NCBI GenBank assembly: GCA_002307905.1
Contig: DBUL01000220.1
Coordinates: forward strand, 14,851 to 25,870
DNA: 11,020 nt
Source of the DNA: Rhizobiaceae bacterium UBA1291
GTDB lineage: Bacteria > Pseudomonadota > Alphaproteobacteria > Rhizobiales > Rhizobiaceae
Direction of reading: 5' to 3'
The stretch's first letter is position 1, and every line of letters starts with the position of its first letter. This document shows positions 1-6,798 of the stretch, one piece after another. The notes beneath the pieces were generated by a model. It ran no database searches, was not told the DNA's origin, and saw nothing but the letters and a program-made list of their open reading frames with translations. The position numbers were made by a program, and so were the translations under genes.

Positions 1-250
1 TGGCATGGAAGGGTTCGACTGCGCTGCGTCTTGAAAGGGAAACCACGAACAACTCTCTCCGCTCGATAAAGGGCGCCCGACAATTGCCGCATTATTCAAG
101 TCTTCACAATGGTGAGAGCGTTGTGTTGCGGCCATTTTTCCAATTCCACTTGCCGTTCGCTGCCTTTACGCTTTAGGACATCAATGATTTCGGATGGCTT
201 CGGCCACCGCACGACATCCGCTGAGGCGGACAGTATTCAAGAGGAAAGAA
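1..250. other. Upstream intergenic region, no gene seen
   Basis: This stretch before the DsbA-family gene has no convincing coding sequence on either strand. One plus frame is open from position 3 to about 176, but its translation has no protein-like pattern and no start with a ribosome binding site. The base composition is more A/T-rich than in the genes that follow, as expected for a promoter region. An upstream neighbour may begin or end just outside the window, but nothing here identifies it. Confidence 0.5.
149..176 (+). promoter_or_regulatory. Possible promoter of the DsbA-family gene
   Basis: CTTGCC at 149-154 matches five of six bases of the rhizobial -35 form CTTGAC. CTTTAG at 171-176 matches four of six bases of the -10 form CTATAT. 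The spacer is 16 bases, one short of the usual 17. Transcription would begin near 183 and give a leader of about 70 bases. This is a pattern match only; it is the best pair I found upstream of the gene. Confidence 0.25.
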
Positions 251-1012
251 ATGGCCTTGAATTTCAGGAAGCTTGCCGCCACCGTTCTCGTGCTCCTGCC
301 GGTGGCCCTGCCCACAGCGGCCGCCGCGCTGGATGATGCGCAGAAAAAGGAGTTCGGCGCCTTCATCAAGGAATACCTGATCGCCAATCCGGAGATCATG
401 CTCGACGTCCAGGATGCGCTTGAGAAGAAGCAGCAGCAGGCGCGCCTGCAGCAGGCTTCTGCGGCGGTAGCGGAAAACAAGGACGCGCTCTTTTCCTCGA
501 AGCACGACCTTGCGCTCGGAAATCCGGACGGCGACGTCACGATCGTCGAGTTCTTTGACTACAATTGCGGCTACTGCAAGCGCGCACTCTCGGACATGGA
601 CGATATCCTCGCCAAGGATAAGAATGTCCGTTTCGTGCTGAAAGAATTCCCGATTTTGGGACCGGAATCAGACGCTGCCCACAAAGTGTCGGATGCCTTC
701 CGCAAGATTGCGCCGGAGAAGTACGGCGATTTCCACCGCGCCCTGATGAGAGCCGAGGGTCGCGCGGGCGAGGAAAGCGCGATCGAAGTCGCGGTTTCGC
801 TCGGCGTCAGTGAAGAACAGATCCGCAAGATGATGGCCGAGAACCCGAACGACGCATCGGTCAAGGAGGCCTACCAACTGGCCACCAGCCTCGGCATCAC
901 CGGTACGCCCTCCTACATCGTCGGCAACGAGGCGGTGTTCGGTGCCATCGGTTCCGCGGCGATCGGGCAGAAGCTTGCCAATGTCCGTAGCTGCGGCCAG
1001 GCGACCTGCTGA
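251..1012 (+). CDS. Secreted DsbA-family thiol:disulfide oxidoreductase
   Basis: This 253-residue protein should form, reduce or isomerise disulfide bonds in periplasmic proteins. Residues 1 to about 25 form a signal peptide: a basic start, a hydrophobic stretch and an Ala-rich cleavage region. Residues 28-75 are a charged helical segment with a Gln/Ala-rich part, like the N-terminal extension of ScsC/Com1-type DsbA proteins, which can drive oligomerisation. The thioredoxin-fold part follows, with active site C106-G-Y-C109 in FFDYNCGYCK and the cis-proline loop TGTP at 217-220. Two further cysteines, C248 and C253, lie at the extreme C-terminus. I chose the ATG at 251 because AGAGGAAAG sits just upstream and because the longer frame from 194 would put about 19 residues ahead of the signal peptide. 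The exact Dsb subfamily, and whether it acts as oxidase or isomerase, cannot be told from the motif. It is separated from aroQ by 129 bases and a hairpin, so co-transcription is uncertain. Confidence 0.9.
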   Translation: MALNFRKLAATVLVLLPVALPTAAAALDDAQKKEFGAFIKEYLIANPEIMLDVQDALEKKQQQARLQQASAAVAENKDALFSSKHDLALGNPDGDVTIVEFFDYNCGYCKRALSDMDDILAKDKNVRFVLKEFPILGPESDAAHKVSDAFRKIAPEKYGDFHRALMRAEGRAGEESAIEVAVSLGVSEEQIRKMMAENPNDASVKEAYQLATSLGITGTPSYIVGNEAVFGAIGSAAIGQKLANVRSCGQATC

Positions 1013-1070
1013 CGGCGCAACACACCGCGCTTAACCTTCCTCCTCATTTTCCGGGGAACGTACGGCACCC

Positions 1071-1099
1071 GGGCCGCAAAGGGCTTTCCCTTGCGGCCC
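1071..1099 (+). promoter_or_regulatory. Strong hairpin in the gap before aroQ
   Basis: GGGCCGCAA (1071-1079) plus GGG (1081-1083) pairs with CCC (1088-1090) plus TTGCGGCCC (1091-1099). This makes a 12-base-pair stem with one bulged A at 1080 and a four-base CTTT loop. No T-run follows on either strand, so it is not a classical intrinsic terminator. It may shield or end the DsbA transcript's 3' end, or lie in the leader of the aroQ-accB-accC-aat message. An AGGAGG lies at 1111-1116, but it is 25 bases before the aroQ start, too far to serve it directly. Confidence 0.5.
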
Positions 1100-1141
1100 C
1101 ACCGGTCTATAGGAGGCGGTTGAAAGTCGACGGAACCGCAG

Positions 1142-1579
1142 ATGAGCAAGACCCTTTTCGTCCTGAATGGCCCCAATCTCAACGCGCTCGGCAAACGCGA
1201 GCCGGGGATCTACGGCGGCAAGACGCTCGCCGACATCGAGGCCGAATGTACGGCGGTCGGCGTAGAACTCGGCTTTGCGGTGGACTTCCGCCAAACCAAC
1301 CACGAGGGCGTGCTGGTCGACTGGCTGCACGAGGCCGGCGAAAGGTCGGTGGGCGTGGCGATCAATGCCGGTGCCTATACGCATACTTCGATTGCGCTGC
1401 ACGATGCCATCCGCGCGATCGGCGTTCCGGTCGTCGAGGTGCATATTTCCAACATCCATTCACGGGAAGCATTCCGCCACAAATCGGTGATTGCGCCCGC
1501 CACTAAGGGCATGATCTGCGGCTTCGGCCCTCACAGCTACATCCTGGCGCTTCATGCGCTGAAGAACATCACGCAATAA
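1142..1579 (+). CDS. aroQ: Type II 3-dehydroquinate dehydratase
   Basis: This enzyme converts 3-dehydroquinate to 3-dehydroshikimate, the third step of the shikimate pathway, in the cytoplasm. At 145 residues it has the usual length of the small type II family, which forms dodecamers and is unrelated to the Schiff-base AroD type. Visible family features are NGPNLN at 9-14, the flexible-lid residues R19 and Y24 (the catalytic tyrosine), INAGAYTH at 74-81, and VEVHISN at 98-104 with the catalytic histidine H101. The ATG at 1142 is the first one after an in-frame stop at 1121 and gives the typical N-terminus. Its ribosome binding site is weak (CGGAA about 8 bases before). It heads a tight plus-strand run with accB, accC and aat. 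Placing aroQ directly before accBC is a known arrangement in several proteobacteria. Confidence 0.97.
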   Translation: MSKTLFVLNGPNLNALGKREPGIYGGKTLADIEAECTAVGVELGFAVDFRQTNHEGVLVDWLHEAGERSVGVAINAGAYTHTSIALHDAIRAIGVPVVEVHISNIHSREAFRHKSVIAPATKGMICGFGPHSYILALHALKNITQ

Positions 1580-1602
1580 CAAGAATACAGGACCCCTTTC
1601 AA

Positions 1603-2070
1603 ATGGCTGACAAGAAATCGGGAATCGATCAGGCGCTGATCCGTGATCTGGCAAACATCCTCAACGACACAGACCTCAGCGAGATTGAAGTCGAACAGGA
1701 CGACATCCGCATCCGCGTCTCGCGCGCCGCGCCGCAGATGATGGCGATGCCGCAGATGGCCTACCAGCAATATGCCGCACCGGCCGCAGCAACTGCGGCC
1801 GTGCCGGTCGTTTCGGCCGAACCGGCGCGCAATATCGCCAACACGCTGACAGCACCGATGGTTGGCACTGTCTACCTCGCGCCGGCCCCGGGCTCGCGCC
1901 CCTTCGTCGAGGTCGGCTCGATCGTCAAGGAAGGCCAGACGCTGCTGATCATCGAAGCCATGAAGACCATGAACCAGATTCCGGCGCCGCGCTCTGGTAA
2001 GGTCGTCGAAATCATCGTCGAAGACGGTCGCCCGGTCGAGTACGGCGAACCGCTCGTCGTCATCGAGTAA
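1603..2070 (+). CDS. accB: Biotin carboxyl carrier protein of acetyl-CoA carboxylase
   Basis: AccB carries the biotin that shuttles carboxyl groups between biotin carboxylase (AccC) and the carboxyltransferase (AccAD) in malonyl-CoA synthesis. The 155-residue protein has a short N-terminal domain (about 1-42), an Ala/Pro/Met/Gln-rich linker (about 43-80), and a C-terminal biotinyl domain (about 82-155). The biotinylation motif EAMKTMNQ puts the acceptor lysine at K121. In E. coli the residue after Lys is Met; here it is Thr. The segment [11 protein letters not shown] (91-101) matches the 'thumb' insertion that marks acetyl-CoA carboxylase carriers among biotinyl domains. The start lies 23 bases after the aroQ stop with ACAGGA as a modest ribosome binding site, and its stop lies four bases before accC. 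Confidence 0.97.
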   Translation: MADKKSGIDQALIRDLANILNDTDLSEIEVEQDDIRIRVSRAAPQMMAMPQMAYQQYAAPAAATAAVPVVSAEPARNIANTLTAPMVGTVYLAPAPGSRPFVEVGSIVKEGQTLLIIEAMKTMNQIPAPRSGKVVEIIVEDGRPVEYGEPLVVIE

Positions 2071-2074
2071 GCCG

Positions 2075-3421
2075 ATGACCATTTCCAAGATCCTCATTGC
2101 CAATCGCGGCGAAATCGCACTCCGAGTGCTTCGCGCCTGCAAGGAACTCGGCATCGCCACCGTCGCTGTCCACTCGACGGCCGACGCCGACGCGATGCAC
2201 GTCCGCCTTGCCGACGAGAGCGTCTGCATCGGTCCGCCGCAGTCGCGTGACAGCTATCTGAACATCCACCAGATCGTCGCCGCCTGCGAAATCACCGGGG
2301 CAGACGCCGTCCATCCAGGCTACGGCTTCCTGTCGGAAAACGCGAAGTTCGCTGACATCCTCGATGCCCACGGTATCACCTTCATCGGCCCGACCGCCGA
2401 GCATATCCGCCTGATGGGCGACAAGATCACCGCCAAGAAGACCGCCGTAGAACTCGGCATTCCGGTCGTTCCGGGCTCCGCGGGCGAAGTGTTGCCGGAG
2501 AATGCGCTGGAGATCGCCCGCCAGATCGGCTTCCCGGTTCTCATCAAGGCGACCGCCGGTGGCGGTGGCCGCGGCATGAAGGTGGCGAAGACCGAGGCCG
2601 AACTCGAGGAGGCCGTTTCGACCGCCCGCTCCGAGGCGCTCGCCGCGTTCGGCAATGACGCGGTCTACATGGAGAAATATCTCGGCCATCCGCGCCATAT
2701 CGAAGTGCAGGTGGTCGGCGATGGCGAAGGCAACGCGATCCATCTGGGCGAACGGGATTGCTCGCTGCAGCGCCGCCATCAGAAGGTCTGGGAAGAGGCA
2801 AACTCCCCTGCCCTCAATGTCGAGCAGCGCATGAAGATCGGCCAGATCTGCGCCGACGCGATGAAGAAGATGAAGTACCGGGGCGCCGGCACGGTAGAAT
2901 TCCTCTACGAGAACGGCGAGTTTTATTTCATCGAAATGAACACCCGCCTGCAGGTCGAGCATCCGATCACCGAAGCCATCACCGGCATCGACTTGGTGCA
3001 CGAGCAGATCCGCGTCGCTTCCGGCGCCGGCCTCTCGGTCACGCAGGACGAGATCACGTTTTCGGGCCATGCCATCGAATGCCGCATCAATGCCGAGGAT
3101 CCGCGCACCTTCGTACCCTCGCCGGGCACGATCACGCATTTCCACGCGCCGGGCGGCCTTGGCGTTCGCGTCGATTCCGGCGCCTATGCCGGCTACAAGA
3201 TTCCGCCCTACTACGACAGCCTGATCGGTAAGCTGATCGTGCATGGCCGCACCCGCGTCGAATGCATGATGCGGCTCCGGCGCGTTCTCGACGAATTTGT
3301 CGTGGACGGCATCAAGACGACACTGCCGCTGTTCCAGGATCTGGTCAAGAATCAGGACATCGCGAACGGCGACTACGACATCCATTGGCTGGAAGACTAT
3401 CTGGCCAGGACCGCGCCTTGA
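2075..3421 (+). CDS. accC: Biotin carboxylase subunit of acetyl-CoA carboxylase
   Basis: AccC uses ATP and bicarbonate to carboxylate the biotin on AccB, the first half-reaction of malonyl-CoA synthesis. At 448 residues it has the normal length of the stand-alone enzyme. The N-terminal domain opens with [13 protein letters not shown] (6-18). The ATP-grasp part shows K116, K159, the glycine-rich loop GGGGRGMK (162-169) and RRHQK (233-237). The metal and catalytic residues are E275, E287, N289 and R291 in [10 protein letters not shown], and R337 in ECRINAEDP. These fall at or one position from the E. coli residues. After HQK the sequence reads [11 protein letters not shown], where E. coli has VVEEAPAPGI; this looks like lineage variation in a surface segment. 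The start is four bases after the accB stop, so the two are probably translated together. Confidence 0.98.
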   Translation: MTISKILIANRGEIALRVLRACKELGIATVAVHSTADADAMHVRLADESVCIGPPQSRDSYLNIHQIVAACEITGADAVHPGYGFLSENAKFADILDAHGITFIGPTAEHIRLMGDKITAKKTAVELGIPVVPGSAGEVLPENALEIARQIGFPVLIKATAGGGGRGMKVAKTEAELEEAVSTARSEALAAFGNDAVYMEKYLGHPRHIEVQVVGDGEGNAIHLGERDCSLQRRHQKVWEEANSPALNVEQRMKIGQICADAMKKMKYRGAGTVEFLYENGEFYFIEMNTRLQVEHPITEAITGIDLVHEQIRVASGAGLSVTQDEITFSGHAIECRINAEDPRTFVPSPGTITHFHAPGGLGVRVDSGAYAGYKIPPYYDSLIGKLIVHGRTRVECMMRLRRVLDEFVVDGIKTTLPLFQDLVKNQDIANGDYDIHWLEDYLARTAP

Positions 3422-3433
3422 GGTGAGACAGAC

Positions 3434-4048
3434 ATGGCAGGGCGCCGCAGCAGGGACCAGAGGATAACCCCGGAACTCCTGCTGCGCGCCTATTCCATCG
3501 GGCTCTTCCCGATGTCGGATGCGGCCGATGACCCGGAGATCTTCTGGGTGGAACCGGAAATGCGCGGCATCCTGCCGCTCGATGCTTTCCACATATCCAA
3601 GAGCCTCGCCAAGGCGGTCCGCAAGAAACCCTTCGACATCCGCTTCGACACGGCCTTCGACGCCGTCGTGGAGAAATGCGCCGAGGAAGCCGCAGACCGG
3701 CCGAGCACCTGGATCAACGACACCATCAAGGAACTCTACGGGGCGTTACACAAGCTGGGCCACGCCCATTCGGTCGAGGCCTGGGAAGGCGATGCGCTGG
3801 TCGGTGGGCTTTACGGCGTATCGCTCGGCTCGGCCTTCTTCGGCGAGAGCATGTTTTCCCGGCGCACCAATGCCTCGAAGATCTGCCTGGTGCATCTGGT
3901 GGAGAGACTGAAGATTCGCGGCTTTACCCTGCTCGACACCCAATTCACAACCGAGCACCTCAAGACCTTCGGCGCGATCGAGGTGGCCAAGCAAGACTAT
4001 ATCAAACTGCTCGACGCGGCGATGGACAGCGACACGCTGCCATTCTGA
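3434..4048 (+). CDS. aat: Leucyl/phenylalanyl-tRNA--protein transferase
   Basis: Aat transfers Leu or Phe from aminoacyl-tRNA to the N-terminus of proteins starting with Lys or Arg (and in some cases Met), making them substrates for ClpS/ClpAP. The 204-residue protein is a little shorter than the E. coli enzyme (234). It keeps [13 protein letters not shown] (15-27), [15 protein letters not shown] (35-49), FHISKSL (52-58), [13 protein letters not shown] (137-149) with E138, and LLDTQ (166-170) with Q170. E138 and Q170 are 32 residues apart, as are the E. coli catalytic residues E156 and Q188. The ribosome binding site GAGGTG overlaps the accC stop codon, giving a 12-base gap, so aat is very likely the last gene of the aroQ-accB-accC-aat operon. 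Confidence 0.96.
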   Translation: MAGRRSRDQRITPELLLRAYSIGLFPMSDAADDPEIFWVEPEMRGILPLDAFHISKSLAKAVRKKPFDIRFDTAFDAVVEKCAEEAADRPSTWINDTIKELYGALHKLGHAHSVEAWEGDALVGGLYGVSLGSAFFGESMFSRRTNASKICLVHLVERLKIRGFTLLDTQFTTEHLKTFGAIEVAKQDYIKLLDAAMDSDTLPF

Positions 4049-4084
4049 GCTACACCCTCAGGCTGCGGGGATAGTCGTGACCGG

Positions 4085-4324
4085 CTAGGCCGCGTTGAGA
4101 TCCGCCGTCTCGCCGAACTGGATCAATAGGCGCGGGCTGGTCATGTCGCCGCTCTCCTCATCCACCTGCACCGAATAGGCCGCGACGCCAATGTGGCGCG
4201 TCGACATGGCGGTTGCGATCTTCTCGGCAGACATCGCATTGGAGGCTTGGCGCATCTCGCCGGGAACCAAGTTCCCGCGGTTCTTCTTGAATGGCAAGAC
4301 GATGAATTTTTCAGAAAGGGCCAT
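4085..4324 (-). CDS. Small protein of unknown function, 79 residues
   Basis: I do not recognise this family. The predicted product is soluble, with no signal peptide or membrane segment. Its ends look like short beta strands (FIVLPF at 7-12; VAAYSVQVDE at 47-56; RLLIQFGE at 65-72) around a polar helical centre (22-43). The ATG at 4324 is chosen because AGGAG lies eight bases upstream on the minus strand. An upstream ATG at 4360 would add 12 residues but has no ribosome binding site and would overlap a possible promoter. The gene converges with aat, with 36 bases between the stops. Typical codon use for the window, the good ribosome binding site and the compact context suggest it is real. Confidence 0.65.
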   Translation of the reverse strand: MALSEKFIVLPFKKNRGNLVPGEMRQASNAMSAEKIATAMSTRHIGVAAYSVQVDEESGDMTSPRLLIQFGETADLNAA

Positions 4325-4348
4325 GGTCGCAACTCCTGTTCGTTCTTT

Positions 4349-4377
4349 GAATGTTCCCATTCAGAGGCAAAGTCAAG
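4349..4377 (-). promoter_or_regulatory. Possible promoter of the 79-residue gene
   Basis: Reading the minus strand, CTTGAC at 4377-4372 is an exact match to the rhizobial -35 consensus. The hexamer 17 bases on, ACATTC at 4354-4349, is a poor -10 match. The position fits the ATG at 4324 better than the upstream ATG at 4360. The rest of the gap up to the DUF2155 stop (4378-4485) shows nothing I can name. Confidence 0.22.
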
Positions 4378-4485
4378 CGCCGCGTCCCATCGCGCCGGGT
4401 GGATGAACCGAATTGCGTAAATATGCCGGTAAGGAAGTGGCGGCGGTGGACGTCGCCTCCGTCAATCCTCCATTCGGGTCAAGAC

Positions 4486-5211
4486 TCAGTACAGTCCCAC
4501 ACTTCCCGGCGTTGTCACCGCTGCCGGCGGTACAGGCTGTTCCTGCGGCAGGTCTTCGCCCGCTGGAGGAAGGTCGAGCGGTGGCAAACCTTCGCCGGTC
4601 ACATCGTCCGGTATCTCTTGAGGCGCATCCAGCGGGGGCACGGTGACAGGCGCGGTCCCGTAAGGGGCGTCTTGACCCGGCTCGCCGGTCGATTGGGGTT
4701 GCGCGCTTTCGACAGGTTGCTGTGGCTCGACGGCCTTCTGGGCCTCACTGACCGGTACCGGAGCAGGATGAGCAGCCTTGACGCCCAGTGGCGCTGGTAC
4801 ATCGGAAGATTGTTTGCAGCCGGTCAGCCAGACGTCGTAGATCGCATGTTCGACGGCGTTGAGCGCCGGGCTGTCGGCGAACATCCAGCCGGAAAAGATG
4901 CGGCGGATCTTGCGGTCGAGGGTGATCTCGTCGACTTCGATGAAGGCGTCGATCTTCTGTGCCTCGGTCTCGTCGCGGGAATAGCAGACCTTCGGGGTGA
5001 CCTGGAGGGCGCCGAACTGGACCGTCTCGTCGATATAGACGTCGAAGGAGGTGATACGGCCGGTGATCTTGTCGATGCCGGCGAATTCTGCGACGGGATT
5101 GGAAATCCGCTCGGCGCGAGCAGGACCCGCTCCAACCATTGCGGCGGCAGTTGCGGCCAATGCCGCCATGCCCATCACAGCAAGGGTAGAGCCACGCCCG
5201 ATACGCTTCAT
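4486..5211 (-). CDS. Secreted DUF2155 protein with proline-rich tail
   Basis: This 241-residue protein belongs to the alphaproteobacterial DUF2155 family, which has no established function that I know of. It has a signal peptide with an Ala-rich core and probable cleavage after ARA at residues 31-33. The conserved domain covers about 45-135, with the family-like stretch around ITSFDVYIDE (53-62), CYSRDETEA (76-84), FSGWMFADSPALN (106-118) and YDVWLTGC (125-132). C76 and C132 could form a disulfide in the periplasm. Residues 137-240 form a low-complexity Pro/Ala/Glu/Gln tail with no domain. The ATG at 5211 has GGAG ten bases upstream; an ATG at 5220, three codons earlier, is nearly as good. 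It lies downstream of the NDUFA12 gene on the same strand with about 90 bases between, so they may share a transcript. A link to the envelope or to complex I biogenesis is only a guess from position. Confidence 0.85.
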   Translation of the reverse strand: MKRIGRGSTLAVMGMAALAATAAAMVGAGPARAERISNPVAEFAGIDKITGRITSFDVYIDETVQFGALQVTPKVCYSRDETEAQKIDAFIEVDEITLDRKIRRIFSGWMFADSPALNAVEHAIYDVWLTGCKQSSDVPAPLGVKAAHPAPVPVSEAQKAVEPQQPVESAQPQSTGEPGQDAPYGTAPVTVPPLDAPQEIPDDVTGEGLPPLDLPPAGEDLPQEQPVPPAAVTTPGSVGLY

Positions 5212-5304
5212 GTCTGCCATTCTCCAGCCTTCGATTATGCGGGCGCCGCGATCAGAGCGGCCCTGCACAGAGGCCCTAGAACCGAATTGTGGCCAAAACG
5301 GGTG

Positions 5305-5703
5305 TCAGTTGCCGGGGGTCCAGGCGTCATAGTCGCCCGTCACGCGGGGACGTTCGCCGGCTACGGCAATCGAACCCTGGGGACGATAGGCGTTCGGCGT
5401 GCCGGTGGCATTGGCGCGATGCGGCTTCTGCCATTCCGCGGCCTTGTAGTCCTCCTTGGACGGCGGAACGTCGGTGCGATAATGCATCCAGCCGTGCCAG
5501 CCGGCCGGAATGGTCGAGGCGTCGGCATAGCCTTTGTAGATAACCCAGCGGCGCGGCAGACCGAAGGTGGTGGTGCCGCCCTCGTAATAGATGTTGCCGA
5601 ACTGGTCGTCGCCGACCTTCGTGCCCTTGCGCCAGGTGAAGAACCGCGTGCCCATGGTCTGACCGTTCCACCAGGTGAAAAGTTCCAACAGAAGCTGCTT
5701 CAT
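5305..5703 (-). CDS. NADH:ubiquinone oxidoreductase NDUFA12-family subunit
   Basis: This 132-residue protein is a homologue of the 17.2-kDa (B17.2, NDUFA12) supernumerary subunit of respiratory complex I. Alphaproteobacteria such as Paracoccus carry three of the mitochondrial accessory subunits, including this one; it is peripheral to the NADH-oxidising arm. Family features are WWNGQTMGTRFFTWRKGTKVG (around 11-31), DDQFGNIYYEG (32-42), RRWVIYKGYADASTIPAGWHGWMHY (51-75) and the PP..EDY segment near 80-86. There is no signal peptide or membrane segment, as expected for a cytoplasmic-side subunit. The minus-strand start at 5703 has AAGGACGAG just upstream. No other complex I gene is in the window; the accessory subunit is encoded apart from the nuo cluster. 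It probably shares a transcript with the downstream DUF2155 gene. Confidence 0.93.
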   Translation of the reverse strand: MKQLLLELFTWWNGQTMGTRFFTWRKGTKVGDDQFGNIYYEGGTTTFGLPRRWVIYKGYADASTIPAGWHGWMHYRTDVPPSKEDYKAAEWQKPHRANATGTPNAYRPQGSIAVAGERPRVTGDYDAWTPGN

Positions 5704-5807
5704 GTCTCGTCCTTGGCTCCGGGCCTTGGCGGCCGCCGGCTTGTCATCGTTCTCCGCTTATGCCGCCTCGGTGGCCGGTTGTCCAGTGATTCGCCGCGCA
5801 GCGGCAC

Positions 5808-6275
5808 TCATTTCAGTTTGTACTTGAAGCCGAAATGGCTCTTGGCGAATCCGAGCCGTTCGTAGAAGCGATGCGCATCGGTGCGGGCGGCATTCGAGGT
5901 CAATTGCACCTGGCGCAAGCCGAGCCGCCTTGCCTCCTCGAGGCAGAAGCCGATCATCTGGCCGCCGATACCGCGGCCGCGCATGTCCGGTCGTGTCTGT
6001 ACCGCCTCGACGATCATCGAGGTTGCGCCGCGTCCGGTCAGGGTGGTGGTCAGGAGCGTCTGGAACGTGCCGACGATCTCGCCGTCACGCTCGGCGACAT
6101 AGAGGGTTTCGCGCGGCGTCTGCTCCAGGGTGCGGAAGGCATGCAGATAGTCCGCACGGCCGGCTTCAGCCGTAGTGTCGCCGTGACCGCCGATGTCGTC
6201 GGATGCGAGGATTGCGACGATCGCCGCAACATCCTCTTCGCGGGCCGGCCTGATGGTGATCGTCGGTGCTTGCAT
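5808..6275 (-). CDS. GNAT-family N-acetyltransferase
   Basis: A 155-residue single-domain acetyltransferase that should use acetyl-CoA; its substrate is unknown. The fold is visible from the N-terminal strand TITIRPAREEDV (5-16), the strand ETLYVAERDGEIVGTFQ (56-72), motif A MIVEAVQTRPDMRGRGIGGQMI (87-108) with the pyrophosphate-binding loop RGRGIG (99-104), and motif B, NAARTDAHRFYERLGF (128-143). The minus-strand ATG at 6275 has GGAAGGG about six bases upstream. It lies 104 bases before the NDUFA12 gene on the same strand and diverges from the cysteine-rich secreted protein, with 58 bases between the two starts. A role in modifying a small molecule or protein cannot be chosen from sequence. 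Confidence 0.9.
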   Translation of the reverse strand: MQAPTITIRPAREEDVAAIVAILASDDIGGHGDTTAEAGRADYLHAFRTLEQTPRETLYVAERDGEIVGTFQTLLTTTLTGRGATSMIVEAVQTRPDMRGRGIGGQMIGFCLEEARRLGLRQVQLTSNAARTDAHRFYERLGFAKSHFGFKYKLK

Positions 6276-6322
6276 AATTTTCCCTTCCGCGCGTTACTCA
6301 TGGGGAGGTTTAGGGAGAATGC

Positions 6323-6328
6323 AGGAGG
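6323..6328 (+). promoter_or_regulatory. Ribosome binding site that sets the start at 6334
   Basis: AGGAGG lies five bases before the ATG at 6334. The frame is open further upstream, with an ATG at 6319 and more starts in the minus-strand GNAT gene, but only 6334 combines a perfect ribosome binding site with a signal peptide directly at the N-terminus. Confidence 0.7.
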
Positions 6329-6333
6329 ACCGT

Positions 6334-6771
6334 ATGACAGTGAGAGGGTTTTGCACGCTTATTTTCGCCATCGCGTTCCCGGCCACCGGAGCGCTTGCCC
6401 AGGAGGGCGGACGCCAGGGCATCGCCTTCGTCCAGGCACCGGAGATGTCGAGCGGGGTCTGCACCGGCAAGGATGCCGCAGCCGCCTTCGACTGTGCCAG
6501 GAAGCAATGCGTCGATGGCGGAGGAACGGACGAGGACTGCATTGAACAGGCCTTTTGTTTCCCGGCGCGCTTCAGCGTCGACGTCGTGATGCAGTCGTCG
6601 GAAGGGCCGCACTGGCACGAGTATTACTGTGGTTGGGACACCAAGGAACTGGCGCTTGCCGCGGCAAAGATCGCTTGCGACAACATCAAGCGCCCCTACC
6701 TGATCGAGTGCACGCCGGTTCTGATCTACGACGAAGAAGGCAATTCGGAAGAAGTGCCGATGGACAACTGA
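6334..6771 (+). CDS. Small secreted cysteine-rich protein, function unknown
   Basis: The 145-residue product begins with a signal peptide (basic start, hydrophobic core at about 7-20, likely cleavage after ALA at 20-22). The mature part has eight cysteines, at 43, 54, 59, 69, 75, 99, 115 and 126, enough for four disulfides. Two stretches look alike: FDCARKQC (52-59) after DAAAA, and KIACDN (112-117) after ELALAA. This Ala-rich helix followed by Cys recalls the layout of DUF4189-type secreted proteins, but the match is by general look only and I do not assign the family. The C-terminus is acidic (DEEGNSEE at 133-140). It diverges from a GNAT gene and converges with another, with 27 bases to the latter's stop. 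Its periplasmic location would make it a possible client of a Dsb enzyme such as that encoded at 251-1012. Confidence 0.75.
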   Translation: MTVRGFCTLIFAIAFPATGALAQEGGRQGIAFVQAPEMSSGVCTGKDAAAAFDCARKQCVDGGGTDEDCIEQAFCFPARFSVDVVMQSSEGPHWHEYYCGWDTKELALAAAKIACDNIKRPYLIECTPVLIYDEEGNSEEVPMDN

Positions 6772-6798
6772 GGCCCGGCAAACCCCGCAGGGCACCGC

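Noticed and set aside
1-176. End of an upstream plus-strand gene in the frame open from position 3
   Set aside because: The translation has no protein-like pattern, and composition and position fit an intergenic promoter region better.
2060-3592. Long open frame of about 510 codons on the minus strand opposite accC
   Set aside because: It is antisense to a certain gene. Its translation is a monotonous mix of Asp, Arg, Ala, His and Val with no domain, as produced by G/C-rich third codon positions on the true strand.
5780-5807. GCCGC/GCGGC hairpin just after the minus-strand GNAT stop as a terminator
   Set aside because: The stem is only five base pairs with a three-base loop and no T-run follows on the minus strand.
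4351-5865. Open frame of about 504 codons on the plus strand across the DUF2155 and NDUFA12 genes
   Set aside because: It covers two recognised minus-strand genes and the gap between them, with an Arg/Gly/Asp-rich translation and no supporting ribosome binding site.
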